This document shows, one piece after another, positions 1 to 9,557 of a stretch of 64,000 nucleotides of DNA (its first letter is position 1; each line of letters begins with the position of its first letter). This stretch comes from Planctomycetota bacterium. Lineage in GTDB: Bacteria; Planctomycetota; UBA1135; GCA-002686595. The translations under genes and the position numbers were made by a program. The DNA lies in the NCBI GenBank assembly GCA_014237855.1, contig JABACD010000016.1, forward strand, positions 1 through 64,000. The letters run 5' to 3'. A model generated the notes under the pieces. The model was not told the origin of the DNA. It saw nothing but the letters and a program-made list of their open reading frames with translations, and did no database searches.

Positions 1-1021
1 AGGTCGACCCGACCTCCTCTCTGAGGATGCCACGCACCCTCAGGAAGCGGATCCGCGGGTTGCCATTGCCGCTCAGGAGCTCCTCGGTTCCCCAGATGTC
101 CGGCAGTTCCCCGGAGAGCTCCAGCAGCCCCGATACAGAAAAGGTCGGGGACAGCAGCAGCTCGATCAGCGACCGGTAATGACCCTCCCGCGGCATCGAG
201 AGCTGGTCGTCCTTCCTCGCCTGCAGGCGAGTCAGCTTCTTGCTGGGCGCCACGGCCACCGTCCCGTCCTTGCCCGTCGTCGACCTCCTCGAGTACACCA
301 GCAGGGCCTTGGGAGCTCTCTCCCCCCCATTGTAGTCCGCCTGGATGCCCACGGGGAACGCGTGTTGCTGGAAGACCTCGGCTCCCTCCACCCCGGCGCC
401 CTCCTGGGTCACGCGCACCAGCACCGGGGGCGCGCTCTCCAGCGCGAAGATCTGGGCCTCCGAGCGGGAGGCCTCGTCGGGCTCCAGCTCGATCACCCCG
501 GCAAGATGCGACTCGTGGCTCACCCACAGGAAGGAGGGCTCACCGGCGACCAGGCTGGGGGGGTCCGTGATCTCGAAGGCGCCCTCCGGGCCCGAGGTCA
601 CCTCGACCGTACGCCCTCCGATCAGCTCCCGGGGAATCACCAGGCCAGCCGTGACCGCCTTGAGGTACTCGGGGTCCCAGCCCGTCCAGCTGATCGTCGC
701 CCCGGCGATCCCCCTGCCCTGGTCATCGCGGACGAGACCGTGGATCAGTCGGGGCGCCTGCTGGGTGCGGGACCCGGAGAGGGCCTCGGCCTGCGACCCG
801 TCCTCGATGGCCGGGGCCTGGCTCTCGGCCGCCACGGGGGCCTGCTCTGAATCGTCCTCCTCCGAGGCTGTCGTGGGATCTTCTTCCTGCTCGCTCTCGG
901 CCAGCGGCAGGCTCAGGGGCTCCGTGGAATCAGCGCTCCCCAAGAACTGATAGAGCAGCGCCCCGCCGGCCAGGAGGGCGAGTACGAGGAGGGCGCGAGC
1001 CTTCCCGTGTCGTGCTTGCAT
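1..1021 (-). CDS. Membrane-anchored carboxypeptidase-regulatory-like protein (3' end outside window)
   Basis: The reading frame opens at an ATG at 1021 and stays open for 340 codons to the window edge, so the C-terminus is missing. Residues about 8-25 form one hydrophobic helix (ARALLVLALLAGGALLYQF), which looks like an uncleaved anchor. An acidic, low-complexity linker follows, then beta-rich segments of the type GLVRDDQGRGIAGATI and PEGAFEITDP, which are typical of carboxypeptidase-regulatory-like sandwiches. The same build recurs in the proteins at 2999-4930 and 5715-8276. Three small genes lie close upstream on the same strand, so it may be the last gene of that transcript. The function is unknown; a role in envelope surface structure is inferred. 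Confidence 0.8.
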   Translation of the reverse strand, partial: MQARHGKARALLVLALLAGGALLYQFLGSADSTEPLSLPLAESEQEEDPTTASEEDDSEQAPVAAESQAPAIEDGSQAEALSGSRTQQAPRLIHGLVRDDQGRGIAGATISWTGWDPEYLKAVTAGLVIPRELIGGRTVEVTSGPEGAFEITDPPSLVAGEPSFLWVSHESHLAGVIELEPDEASRSEAQIFALESAPPVLVRVTQEGAGVEGAEVFQQHAFPVGIQADYNGGERAPKALLVYSRRSTTGKDGTVAVAPSKKLTRLQARKDDQLSMPREGHYRSLIELLLSPTFSVSGLLELSGELPDIWGTEELLSGNGNPRIRFLRVRGILREEVGST

Positions 1022-1051
1022 GATCTGGTCCCGTGTCTTGCGGGAAGTTGG

Positions 1052-1321
1052 CTACGGGTTGGTTTCCTCACCAACGTTCGAGTCGGTTTGGGGCCTGCCA
1101 GGTTGCCTCCTAGAGGAGCTAAATGAACCGGGGATTACGATGGGGGTGCCACCAAACGCCAGTGATCGTGACCCGACTGCGCCGATCGACTGGCCCCCTG
1201 CGGTTCCCGTCGATCCCTGCACCACCCCCGCCGAGGCCAGGAGGCCAAGCGCGCACAGGCACATGAGCCCTGTGATGAGCCTACCTGAAGAGGCTGATGA
1301 TTCCCTGTGTGTCCTTTTCAT
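1052..1321 (-). CDS. Small exported hypothetical protein
   Basis: This is an 89-residue protein with a plausible signal peptide: basic start, then a hydrophobic stretch LITGLMCLCALGLLASAG at about 15-32. The rest is Gly/Ser-rich with no recognised domain. The ATG at 1321 lies 41 bases inside the 3' end of the upstream gene in another frame, and a GTG directly before it is an alternative start. The gene ends 30 bases before the anchored protein that starts at 1021. Coupling to both neighbours suggests a real gene, but its size and lack of homology leave doubt. Confidence 0.5.
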   Translation of the reverse strand: MKRTHRESSASSGRLITGLMCLCALGLLASAGVVQGSTGTAGGQSIGAVGSRSLAFGGTPIVIPGSFSSSRRQPGRPQTDSNVGEETNP

Positions 1322-2219
1322 CACGATTCCTGCTAGCTACAAGCTGCATTGCCTGGGGGGTGGGCTGCCACTTTCCGGCGAACCCCTCCGACCTCTTCCT
1401 CAACATATAGTCCTGCGTATCCGCCCTGCTGTCCAGATCCCACTCCCTGTACAGATCCATGGCACGCCTGTAGGCCCCCAGATCGCCGGCTTGAATCGCC
1501 TTGAAGAGCCAGGGCCTGATTGCCACTGGGGCATACTCACCCGTGTTCGCGGAGAGCTCATACCACCTCGCCGCCCCTGCAGGGTCCCCGGCATCATACA
1601 GACCCAGCGCAAGCCAGGAGGCAGCACTCACCTTCTCGTTCGGCCTGCAGGGCCTCGAGTAGACGCCGGTGAGGATCTCCGTCGCCTCCCGATCAAGGCC
1701 CTCGTACTGCAGCCCAATCCCTCGATAGATCCGCAGGGCCGCCGAGGGCGCCACCAGCTCGCCAGCTCCGGCCATCTCGCGCAAGCTCGGTCCGGCGCTA
1801 CCCTCGCCGGCCATCAGGCGCATGAGGGCATCCATCGGTGTGGTCAGCTCGGGCAGGTCAAAGGGCCTGGCCCGCAGCCTCTCGATCTGCTCGCGGATCT
1901 CCGGCCTCGTCGCCGGCTCGATCACCTCGCCCGCCTCGTTGGGTTGCAGCTCGACCGTGCCACGCTTCTCCTGCTCGATAACGAGCATGGCGCACGCTTG
2001 TCTGACCAGGAATCCGAGATCCTCCCGGTGGGCCTCGAGGATCTTCCGCTCGAGGCTCGTCAGGTCCGCGTTCCTGCTCGAGGCGCGCTCGACCTCGCCG
2101 CTCCAGTAGGATCGCAGCCTTGACACCCGAGCCTGCAGAAGGGTGCGCTCTTCTTGCCCGGCCAGCTCCTCCAGCAGGCCGAGGAGTTCCTTATCGTTTG
2201 ATGATTGTGCTGAGCTCAT
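1281..2219 (-). CDS. Hypothetical TPR/Sel1-like protein
   Basis: This 312-residue soluble protein has an alpha-helical look. The first 80 residues are charged and likely coiled coil (LLEELAGQEERTLLQARV). From about residue 150 the pattern resembles tetratricopeptide-type helices, including AASWLALGLYDAGDPAGAAR and ARWYELSANTGEYAPVA. No signal peptide is seen. Its ATG overlaps the stop of the upstream gene as ATGA, so the two are translationally coupled. A scaffold or regulatory role is only a guess. Confidence 0.75.
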   Translation of the reverse strand: MSSAQSSNDKELLGLLEELAGQEERTLLQARVSRLRSYWSGEVERASSRNADLTSLERKILEAHREDLGFLVRQACAMLVIEQEKRGTVELQPNEAGEVIEPATRPEIREQIERLRARPFDLPELTTPMDALMRLMAGEGSAGPSLREMAGAGELVAPSAALRIYRGIGLQYEGLDREATEILTGVYSRPCRPNEKVSAASWLALGLYDAGDPAGAARWYELSANTGEYAPVAIRPWLFKAIQAGDLGAYRRAMDLYREWDLDSRADTQDYMLRKRSEGFAGKWQPTPQAMQLVASRNRDEKDTQGIISLFR

Positions 2220-2806
2220 TGCTCGCCTCCGTGTGTCCGCTTCCTGCCGAGGAGAGCCTCGAGTGAAACCAGGACACCTTCACGTAGCTCCTCGTCGGTC
2301 CACCTATCCGTGCCGACGAGGTCCATAAATTCAATATTGTCCAGCGCGATGGCGAAGAACGCCCGCCGGGCCCGGGTGGGCAGGGAGTTGAAGGCCACGG
2401 CGCGGTCCTGGGCGTACTCGAGCTCCAGGCCCATGCCTTCCACGAGAAGGGCGCAGCGCCCGCAGCCCTCTGCTTCCTCCTCGGAGTCACCCTCGACACG
2501 CTCGTAGTCCTGCCGTAGGAGGTCCTCAATCGCCCTGGAGAGACAGACATGGACGAAGGTCGGCTCGGGGGCGAGGCTTTCCTGGTCACGCATTCCCAGG
2601 GCAACTCGAGCGAGGACCTGCTCGGTGAGGCGGGGGAGGTCCAGGAGGAGCGCGCGCTGGCGCAGTCCATCGGCACAGACCTGTTCGATACCACCGGTGT
2701 CCTCACCCAACCAGCTGCTGATCAGGGTGCGAACCTGCTCGGGTGAATCCACCCCCCCTACAGGGGAAGGTCCATCGAGCTCGTCTCTCCTGGTGATGCC
2801 GTCCAT
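2216..2806 (-). CDS. Hypothetical soluble protein, first gene of a coupled set
   Basis: This 196-residue acidic protein starts at the ATG at 2806. An in-frame TTG at 2851 would add 15 residues with little support. No family is recognised. It has a short Cys pair (GCGRCALL, about residue 105) and helical segments. Its TGA overlaps the ATG of the next gene by ATGA. The order small protein, helical-repeat protein, small exported protein, anchored beta-sandwich protein suggests one transcript from about 2806 to beyond the window edge. Confidence 0.65.
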   Translation of the reverse strand: MDGITRRDELDGPSPVGGVDSPEQVRTLISSWLGEDTGGIEQVCADGLRQRALLLDLPRLTEQVLARVALGMRDQESLAPEPTFVHVCLSRAIEDLLRQDYERVEGDSEEEAEGCGRCALLVEGMGLELEYAQDRAVAFNSLPTRARRAFFAIALDNIEFMDLVGTDRWTDEELREGVLVSLEALLGRKRTHGGEQ

Positions 2807-2998
2807 GATTATCCATAAGAGACTGTAGGGGAAGGAACCCGATTGCGACAAGGATATCTGTATTGCTGAATAGGCCGGTGGCTCCTGGTGGCACGAAAAA
2901 GCCCGCTCTCAGGGGGGAATTGCCCGCCTGGTGGGGATCCTCGGTCGTCGGGCTGGGCCTCTGCCGGTCCCGCGCGGGTGCCGGAGGTCCGTTGCGGC

Positions 2999-4930
2999 TC
3001 AGTCTCGCTCCATGGTCACGCTCAGGCGAGTCGTCTCCCCGGGCCTGATGACGACCGTCTGTTCCCACGTCCGATAGTCGTTCGTCTCCAGGCGGAGGAC
3101 CCAGCTACCGGGAGGGAGCGGATCCTCGAGGGTCCAGAGGTGGCCCAGTTCGAGGCGCCAACCCCGCGTCAGCATCTCCTCACGGAGGCGATACACCTTG
3201 AGCTGCTCGAAGGAGGTCTCGGAAGCCACAGCCTCTCTTGCGCTCAGCTTGGCCGAATGGCCCTCGGCCGTCCGCTCTACGGAGGACAGGTCGAGCTCGA
3301 CACGGCCACCCTTACCCGCGAGCACCTCCACGTGAGTGACCTGACCGGCAAGGAGCTGGACCTGCTTGGGGCACTGAAGGGTGCAGAGGCTCGTCTCACC
3401 CGGAGGCCAGGCCGTGAACAGCAGCTCGAGCGCGTAGGTACCCGGCTCCAGCCCCCGAAAGGCGCCGTCCAAGAGGTCCCGGGGAGCCTCCAGCCCTTTG
3501 GCGAAGTCGCCCTCCTGGAGCAGGGAGATGCGGAACTTCGCCTCGCTGGCTCCTGAGGGTCCGCGCACGCTGATCTTCAGCGCAGCCCCATCACCGGGAG
3601 TGATGGGGCGCAACACCACCTCGCTACCCTCATCCTCCGCCTCCAGCTCGAACTCTCCTTCGAGGTCCACGCCGCCGGTCTCTGCCTCCAGCCGGTAACG
3701 CCGACCGAGGGGCATCAAGACCTCCAGGGCGAGGCGCGGGCTGCCGTAGTATTCGGTGAAGAGGGTCTCCTCTGCCTCGAGGTCGATGAGTGTCAGGTTC
3801 TCGATGCCGATTCTCTGACCCTCCCCATCCTCTCCAAGGATCTTGAGCTTCAAGGCGTCGAGCTGGATCAAGACCTCGCCGTCGTTGGTCCTGATACGTC
3901 CCCGCTCGCCGAAGCCGGGCAGGGGCTCCTGGATGTGCTCGATCTGGTACTCACCCTCCGCCATTCCACCGAAGCGGAAGCGGCCCTCCTTGTCGGTGGT
4001 CAGCCTCCCTCGCGAGATCCCCGGCGAGATCGCTTCTCCCAGCAACTCGATGCCAATGTAGAGGTCAGAGGCCGGCTGCGAGTCTGCGAGTACGACCTGT
4101 CCAACAATCTCCGCTTCACCCTGGAGGACCAGCTTGCCTACGTTGCGCAGCTCGCGCGGGAGCAGGTCAAGCGTCAGCTCTGCGCGGCCCAGGTGCTTGC
4201 CCTCGGCCTCCAGCAGGCAGGGGCCCTGTGCAATCGTGCTGAGTCGAAATCGGCCAGCCTCGTCCGTCCTGTCACCGATGAGGTATCCGAGCTCGCCCTT
4301 TGCATCACGCTTGCGAATGCCGACGTACGTCTTGCCCGCCGGCCGGCCAAGTCGATCCACCAGGTAACCGGTCACGGTGGCACCGAACTCCAGCTCCAGC
4401 AGCTCCGTCTCACCCTTGCGAATCGGCAGCGACTTGAAGAGTGACGTGAACCCGGGGGCCCAGGCCTCGACCCTGGCCCGCTCCCAGCCGGCGGCAGTGA
4501 CTTCCCAGATCGCGCGACCGTCGGGCTTCAGTGCTGGAGCTCCCTCGAGTGCCTGCTCGAGGCCCAAGCCGTCCGGCCCATCCTCATCCCTCTCGAGGGT
4601 AATGGAGACCTCGAGACCATCCAGCGGAGCCTGACCCTCGCCGGTGAAGACCAGGGTCCACGGGGTCTCCTGAGTCTCACCAACCGTCAGCTCGAGAACC
4701 TCGGCGGAGGGAACAGGAGCCCGCTCCGAGTCCGGGTCGGCCTCGACCTCCTGGGGTGTGGAGGGAGCTCCTGTGGTCTCTGGGCCCAGCGCCAGGTCCT
4801 GGGTCCTGACGTCGAGCGCCAGCCCCTGGCTCGCGAGGGGTTCACCTTCGTGTCCTGAAGTGGTGAGACGCCAGGTCCCCCAGAGTGCCACGGCGACCAG
4901 GACGAGCCCGATCCATTGGAGGTGCTTCAT
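2999..4930 (-). CDS. Membrane-anchored carboxypeptidase-regulatory-like repeat protein
   Basis: This 643-residue protein has a single N-terminal hydrophobic helix (WIGLVLVAVALWGTWRL, about 5-21) and an acidic linker. Tandem beta-sandwich units follow, with recurrent motifs such as GYLVDRLGRPAGKTYVGI, EAGRFRLSTIAQG and EGRFRFGGMAEGEYQI. This V-x-G-x-G-x-P/G-x-F build is that of carboxypeptidase-regulatory-like/CNA-B-like domains. No protease motif is visible. It probably lies outside the cytoplasmic membrane, held by the N-terminal helix. It stands alone, 192 bases downstream of which the next minus-strand gene begins. Confidence 0.85.
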   Translation of the reverse strand: MKHLQWIGLVLVAVALWGTWRLTTSGHEGEPLASQGLALDVRTQDLALGPETTGAPSTPQEVEADPDSERAPVPSAEVLELTVGETQETPWTLVFTGEGQAPLDGLEVSITLERDEDGPDGLGLEQALEGAPALKPDGRAIWEVTAAGWERARVEAWAPGFTSLFKSLPIRKGETELLELEFGATVTGYLVDRLGRPAGKTYVGIRKRDAKGELGYLIGDRTDEAGRFRLSTIAQGPCLLEAEGKHLGRAELTLDLLPRELRNVGKLVLQGEAEIVGQVVLADSQPASDLYIGIELLGEAISPGISRGRLTTDKEGRFRFGGMAEGEYQIEHIQEPLPGFGERGRIRTNDGEVLIQLDALKLKILGEDGEGQRIGIENLTLIDLEAEETLFTEYYGSPRLALEVLMPLGRRYRLEAETGGVDLEGEFELEAEDEGSEVVLRPITPGDGAALKISVRGPSGASEAKFRISLLQEGDFAKGLEAPRDLLDGAFRGLEPGTYALELLFTAWPPGETSLCTLQCPKQVQLLAGQVTHVEVLAGKGGRVELDLSSVERTAEGHSAKLSAREAVASETSFEQLKVYRLREEMLTRGWRLELGHLWTLEDPLPPGSWVLRLETNDYRTWEQTVVIRPGETTRLSVTMERD

Positions 4931-5140
4931 GGAGAATCGTGAGGAGACAGACCTCGTTTCTGTCCTCGTGCTTGTTCAAGAATCAGGCGACCGGGAGCCG
5001 GGCTCCAGGAGACGGCCAAGACAATCATGCCCTCGTGACGACAGTGCCACGCCATCTATTGGCTCGAGCTCGAGAAACTGCAACGAGCTGGGCGGTGGCC
5101 GAGCGCCGGCCTTGGCTTGAGCCGTCGGCGGCGGGTGCGG

Positions 5141-5557
5141 TCACCCGCTCGCCGCCGCTCGCCGCCCGACCTCCATCCGACCGGCCAGCCAGGCGACGAC
5201 GAGGTAGAGCGGGAGCTCGATGTACATCCACGTTGGGCCCTCGATCATGAGCATGTTCATGATCCCCCCAGCCAGGCTCAGCACGCCCACGATCAGCGCG
5301 AGCAGCATCGGCCGCGAGGAACCCAGGCGCGCGGCCACCCAGCCACCCGCGAAGGCCTGGCCGAGATGGGCGGCGAGGATCACGAAGAAGGCCAGGGTCG
5401 GCAGGGTGGCGACGTAGGCGTTCATCTGCTCGGTGTCGTTCATGTCCGTGCCCTCTGGCATCGGAAAGAGCACGTAACCGTTGAGCATGACCAGCGCCAT
5501 GTTCACGACCATGCCCGCGAAGAGCCCGACGATGACTGCGATGAAGTTCCTGATCAT
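5141..5557 (-). CDS. Small four-helix membrane protein
   Basis: This 138-residue protein has about four membrane segments: FIAVIVGLFAGMVVNMALV, VATLPTLAFFVILAAHLGQA, PMLLALIVGVLSLAGGIMNM and YIELPLYLVVAWLAGRM. The start is fixed by a strong AGGAGG placed six bases before the ATG at 5557; a longer frame up to 5965 has no support. The architecture resembles small uncharacterised integral membrane proteins common in Planctomycetes and Bacteroidetes. No function can be assigned. Confidence 0.8.
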   Translation of the reverse strand: MIRNFIAVIVGLFAGMVVNMALVMLNGYVLFPMPEGTDMNDTEQMNAYVATLPTLAFFVILAAHLGQAFAGGWVAARLGSSRPMLLALIVGVLSLAGGIMNMLMIEGPTWMYIELPLYLVVAWLAGRMEVGRRAAASG

Positions 5558-5714
5558 GGATAGCCTCCTGGTTGGGCTCGCACCGTAACACTTCGGTCGA
5601 GCTGACCGCCAAGAGCATTCATCTGGAGAAGCTCCCTTGGCGGGTACCTGGCCCTCTGTGCCTCTGATCAATGAGTACGGACAGGCCAGCCAGCCCCGCA
5701 GAGTGGGATGGAGG

Positions 5715-8276
5715 TCAGTCCGCTTGTACTCGTTCGAGCACGACTCGCTCGACGGCACCGGCAGCGAGACTGACCGTGGCCGCCCACTGCTCCTCGCCCA
5801 ACAACTCGCGACGGCCGCTCTCGTTGGTCCTGTAGCGATAGACGGAGACCTTCGCTGCGTGCTCACCAGCGGCAACGGGACCAAGAGCGAGCTCGTGACC
5901 CCCCCAGGGAAGGAAGCTCGACCTCCTGAGGTTTGTTGTTTCGGTGGACCAAGAGAGCCGGCCATTCTCCGACCCCTCCGCGGCGGCCAGGATCAGGCGC
6001 GCGCTGCCCCGCTCCGGCAGCTCGAAGTCGGCGGGAAAGACCAGGGTCAGGTCGGCCGTCTCTATCTGCAGGTCAATCTCGATCTCCGAGCCCACCACCG
6101 GGGTCCACGGACCGAGCGTGCTTCCCAGGGAGAGCCCGGACGGCTCACCCACCTTCACACGCACGATGGGCTGACCAGCCAGCGCCTCCTGCAGCACCTC
6201 GCCCCTGTCATTGGTGGTCTTGCGCGAGTGGCGCCAGGATCCCTCCGCACTGAGCAAGCTCACCTTGAGTCCGACCTGGGGTACGCCGGCCCTCGTCACC
6301 CGGAATCGCAGACCACCGACCTGATAGGGCCGCAGGTCCAGGTCCAGCTGTGTGGTCCCACCTGCCTCGACCTGGAAGGGAAAGGGCTTCGAGCGAGCTA
6401 CCAGACCTTCGTGACTTGAGACGTGAAGCTCGTGCTCGCCGGCACGAACCCTGGTGAACTCGAACTCACCGGAGTTGCCCACCACAACCTCCTGCCCGGT
6501 GTAGAGCTTGTCCAGGTACACCTTCAGCCCCGCGCCGGTGGCGCCGCCAGACAGCACGACACGGCAATGCACGGTGCCGCCCAGCTCGAGAATCAGATCG
6601 CCAGCATCGAGCACGGCGCCAGCGGTGACTCGCAGGTCCTCAACCACGAGGACCGTACCCACGCCGGCCTTGATCTCGACGCGATAGGTTCCCGTGGCCA
6701 GCTCATCGAGCTCGAAGGCCCCGGCCTCGTCCGACTCGAACCATCGAGTCCGCCCGGAGAAGTCGTCCAGGTCATAGGTCGCATCACCGCCGAAGATGTC
6801 GATCTCTGCCGGCCTTGGGGCGCCGGACTTCATGAACAGGCAGCGGTCAAGACGCAGCCGAGCACCGGCCACCCCCTTGCCCTCGAACACCACGCGACCA
6901 CGAATTCGCCCCTCCTTCTCGAGCGCGACCGTCTGGCGTGGTGTTCCCTCTTCATCGTGCTTGACCCTCAAGCGCAGGGGCGCATGGCCAGGTGCCTGGA
7001 TGCGCACCTCGTGCAGAAGAGGGTCTGCCGGCAAGGTCTGCTCCCCACCGGGAACGTCCATCAGCTCCTCATCCTGAGCAGAGCTACTGCCCAGGCTCCG
7101 GCTCTTGCTCTTGTGCACCCCGAGACCAAAACGCTCGATCGGAAGGCCGCTGGCGGCGTCCACGACGGCAAAGGTCGTCTCGATGAACTTGATCAGAACA
7201 ACCTCGAGGTCGACTGTACCTGGCTCGATCTCCACGCCCCGCTTGCGACCCTCCTCGCCCCAGGTCAGGTAGCCGGCCTTCTTGACCGTGATGCGATAGG
7301 GCTCGTCCTGGGGCAGATAGAGGGTGAAGCGGCCCTCCGCATCAGTCTTCTTCGAGGCCCCACGCCCGGATCGAAGGGGGTAACCCCCGACCCTGGCTCC
7401 CTCGATGGCAACACCTGCCTGATCCCTCACCCGACCTGAGATCTGGCTGGCCGGTTCCAGCACGAGGTCCATGCCATCGGTCATCACGCCAGCCCTCACG
7501 TCGATGCCGAGGGACCTCCCTATCTGGTAGCCATCAACCAGAACCTTGATGTCATGGTTCCCCGGCGGTACGTGCTTGATCTCATAGCGGCCCGCGGAAT
7601 CCACCCAGGTCCCCAGGACCATTCCTCCGGGAAAGCTCCCGTCGATGGACGCCCGTCCGCGCTCGAAGGTCTGCCCATCGGCGGTGCGCACGAAGCCGGC
7701 GATGACACCGCTAGCCTGCAGGTAGAAGGTCCCCAGGTCGTTGTCGCCCTCGACCAGGCGCGGCCTGTCGCGACCTCCGGCGGGTCCGAAGTCCCGGCTT
7801 TCTCGGGAGAGGAAAGGGCCCGGCTGGAGACTCAGGCTGATCCAGTCGGAGGTGGGCAGCGGCATCACCAGCTCGAAGCTGCCGTCCGCGGCGGTCTGCA
7901 CCTCCGGGCGAGGGTCCTCGACCTCCTCGGACCAGACCTCACCAACGGTGTACAGGTAGATTCGTGCGTCAGCCACCGGAGCACCATGATCGTCTTCGAC
8001 CCGACCAAGGAGGCGGCAGCTGGGTCCCTCGATGGTCTCCTCGGTCGACTCCTCGCTCGCCTCAAGGACCTCCTCTCGCAGCACCTCGGTCGCCGAGCTG
8101 AGTTCGGCGGGAGTGAGAACCGGCTCCTCCAGGTCCACTGGCTGCTGCACGACCTCGGTGACCAGAAGCCCCCCATCGACAGGCGTCTCGTGCTCCCCGT
8201 TGGTGAGGTTCGCCAGGTAGACAGCCCCTGCAATCAAGAGGACGATCAAGGCAACGAGGCTCTTCGAATTGCTCAT
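5715..8276 (-). CDS. Large membrane-anchored carboxypeptidase-regulatory-like repeat protein
   Basis: This 853-residue protein starts at the ATG at 8276, giving MSNSKSLVALIVLLIAG, a clear N-terminal anchor. An in-frame start at 8333 adds an unlikely extension. An acidic linker is followed by at least five beta-sandwich repeats, with units such as GRVEDDHGAPVADARIYLY, GRVRDQAGVAIEGARVGGYP, AEGRFTLYLPQDEPYRI and GRVVFEGKGVAGARLRL. These match the carboxypeptidase-regulatory-like fold used as an adhesive or spacer module. It has the same plan as its neighbours at 1-1021 and 2999-4930, suggesting duplication of an envelope protein family. Confidence 0.87.
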   Translation of the reverse strand: MSNSKSLVALIVLLIAGAVYLANLTNGEHETPVDGGLLVTEVVQQPVDLEEPVLTPAELSSATEVLREEVLEASEESTEETIEGPSCRLLGRVEDDHGAPVADARIYLYTVGEVWSEEVEDPRPEVQTAADGSFELVMPLPTSDWISLSLQPGPFLSRESRDFGPAGGRDRPRLVEGDNDLGTFYLQASGVIAGFVRTADGQTFERGRASIDGSFPGGMVLGTWVDSAGRYEIKHVPPGNHDIKVLVDGYQIGRSLGIDVRAGVMTDGMDLVLEPASQISGRVRDQAGVAIEGARVGGYPLRSGRGASKKTDAEGRFTLYLPQDEPYRITVKKAGYLTWGEEGRKRGVEIEPGTVDLEVVLIKFIETTFAVVDAASGLPIERFGLGVHKSKSRSLGSSSAQDEELMDVPGGEQTLPADPLLHEVRIQAPGHAPLRLRVKHDEEGTPRQTVALEKEGRIRGRVVFEGKGVAGARLRLDRCLFMKSGAPRPAEIDIFGGDATYDLDDFSGRTRWFESDEAGAFELDELATGTYRVEIKAGVGTVLVVEDLRVTAGAVLDAGDLILELGGTVHCRVVLSGGATGAGLKVYLDKLYTGQEVVVGNSGEFEFTRVRAGEHELHVSSHEGLVARSKPFPFQVEAGGTTQLDLDLRPYQVGGLRFRVTRAGVPQVGLKVSLLSAEGSWRHSRKTTNDRGEVLQEALAGQPIVRVKVGEPSGLSLGSTLGPWTPVVGSEIEIDLQIETADLTLVFPADFELPERGSARLILAAAEGSENGRLSWSTETTNLRRSSFLPWGGHELALGPVAAGEHAAKVSVYRYRTNESGRRELLGEEQWAATVSLAAGAVERVVLERVQAD

Positions 8277-8378
8277 GGCTCTACTTGCCGGTGGCCTGAG
8301 AACGGGGGCACCACTCGTTCGGAGCCACTCCAACTCAATCCGGGCGAGCTGGGCTCGCGGGATTGCATGATAATCGTG

Positions 8379-8399
8379 GAGAGCCGCCGCATGGCTCTC
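8379..8399 (-). terminator. Possible hairpin terminator
   Basis: GAGAGCC and GGCTCTC form a 7-bp stem around a 7-base loop, just past the stop of the HExxH peptidase gene at 8403. No T-run follows on the minus strand, so factor-independent function is uncertain. Confidence 0.35.
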
Positions 8400-8402
8400 A
8401 GT

Positions 8403-9485
8403 CTAGGGAAGCACCTTGACCTGCTCGTGGACCGGCAGGGTCAGGAACTGCTCGAACTCGGGGTAGAAGGCCTCAGGTGTCATGCCGAAGGTCTCGACGA
8501 AGGCACCCTCCCAGCCCAGCTCGTTCAGCTTGGGATAGAAGGACCCCAGGAGCGCGTTCGGGCCCGCCTTGTCGCATAGATAAGCCACCGCCCAGGCGCC
8601 CAGGTCATAGGCAATCATCGCATCGGGCCCGTACTCGACGTCGGCCAGCCTCACCCCCGGGCTCTGGGCCAACCTCTCCAGGCCCCTGCGCATCTTGTCA
8701 CGCATGCGCTCCTTCGCGCTCCACGGGCGGCCGAAGTCCCGGTCATCGCGGGGCAGCGCGCCCGACGCTCGCAACCTGTCGGAGGTCGTCTGGGCCATGA
8801 ACTCGGCTCCGCCCTCCACGAACCAGACAGGCCCCAGGAGCCGATCACGCTCGTCCCTGTCCAGCGACAGGATGTGAGCGTGCTGGACCGCATGAAAGTA
8901 CTCATGAAAGAGAACCGTCTGATCGTCCTCCACTGGGAGCTGCGCGAGGCCAGCCCATGCCGGCGGGTAGGAAGAGCTGAAGAGGTGGACGCCCCAGTCC
9001 GCTCTCCCGTTTCTTCCGGCGTCCAGGAACGGCTGCCCGGTGTGCTCGATCTGGGCCGCTCGCTCGGCCCACTCGACGAACTCCGAGTCCTGGCGAGAGT
9101 ATCGCTGGCAGTCGGCAAGGCTCTCGTTACCCAGGCTGCTCCTGCGCTCGCAAAAACGCGTCGCCAGGAGCTCGGCCGCCTCAACATCCGCTCCCACGAC
9201 CCAGTACTCGAGCGGACCGTAGTTGCCCCACTCATCGATCGCAGCACCAAAGGCCTGCTCGAGGGCTGTGCGTACCTCGACCTTGACGTCATCCGCGTAG
9301 AAGAACTCTGGAGGGGTCTCGGTCGTCTCGCGCCAGGAGGCGTCGAGCTCTCTCGCGATTCCCTGACGGGCAGAGGGCTGGCGGGTGCTCGGGCTCCCGC
9401 CCTCTCGCCGGCTCACCACATCCGATGAGGCCAGCCAGATTGCTGGTGCCAGAAGGAGAGCCAGGCAGCCGGTGGAGCGGATCAT
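8403..9485 (-). CDS. Secreted HExxH metallopeptidase-like protein
   Basis: This 360-residue protein has a short signal peptide (STGCLALLLAPAIWLASS). Around residue 193 it carries HEYFHAVQH, an HExxH zinc motif, and about 30 residues later WFVEGGAEFMA, whose Glu fits the third ligand of a gluzincin. AAGG-spaced helices around YDLGAWAVAYL match the C-terminal half of such enzymes. The ATG at 9485 is preceded by AAGGAG. It is probably an exported or periplasmic peptidase; the substrate is unknown and the exact family is not certain. Confidence 0.78.
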   Translation of the reverse strand: MIRSTGCLALLLAPAIWLASSDVVSRREGGSPSTRQPSARQGIARELDASWRETTETPPEFFYADDVKVEVRTALEQAFGAAIDEWGNYGPLEYWVVGADVEAAELLATRFCERRSSLGNESLADCQRYSRQDSEFVEWAERAAQIEHTGQPFLDAGRNGRADWGVHLFSSSYPPAWAGLAQLPVEDDQTVLFHEYFHAVQHAHILSLDRDERDRLLGPVWFVEGGAEFMAQTTSDRLRASGALPRDDRDFGRPWSAKERMRDKMRRGLERLAQSPGVRLADVEYGPDAMIAYDLGAWAVAYLCDKAGPNALLGSFYPKLNELGWEGAFVETFGMTPEAFYPEFEQFLTLPVHEQVKVLP

Positions 9486-9557
9486 TCTGGGCTCTCCTTG
9501 AAAGACGTCCCGGCCAAGGGCTCAGTCAGAGCGAGAGCAAAGCTCGGGAAGAGAGGA

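Noticed and set aside
5558..5965. N-terminal extension of the small membrane protein
   Set aside because: A strong AGGAGG before the ATG at 5557 fixes the start, and the extension is not protein-like.
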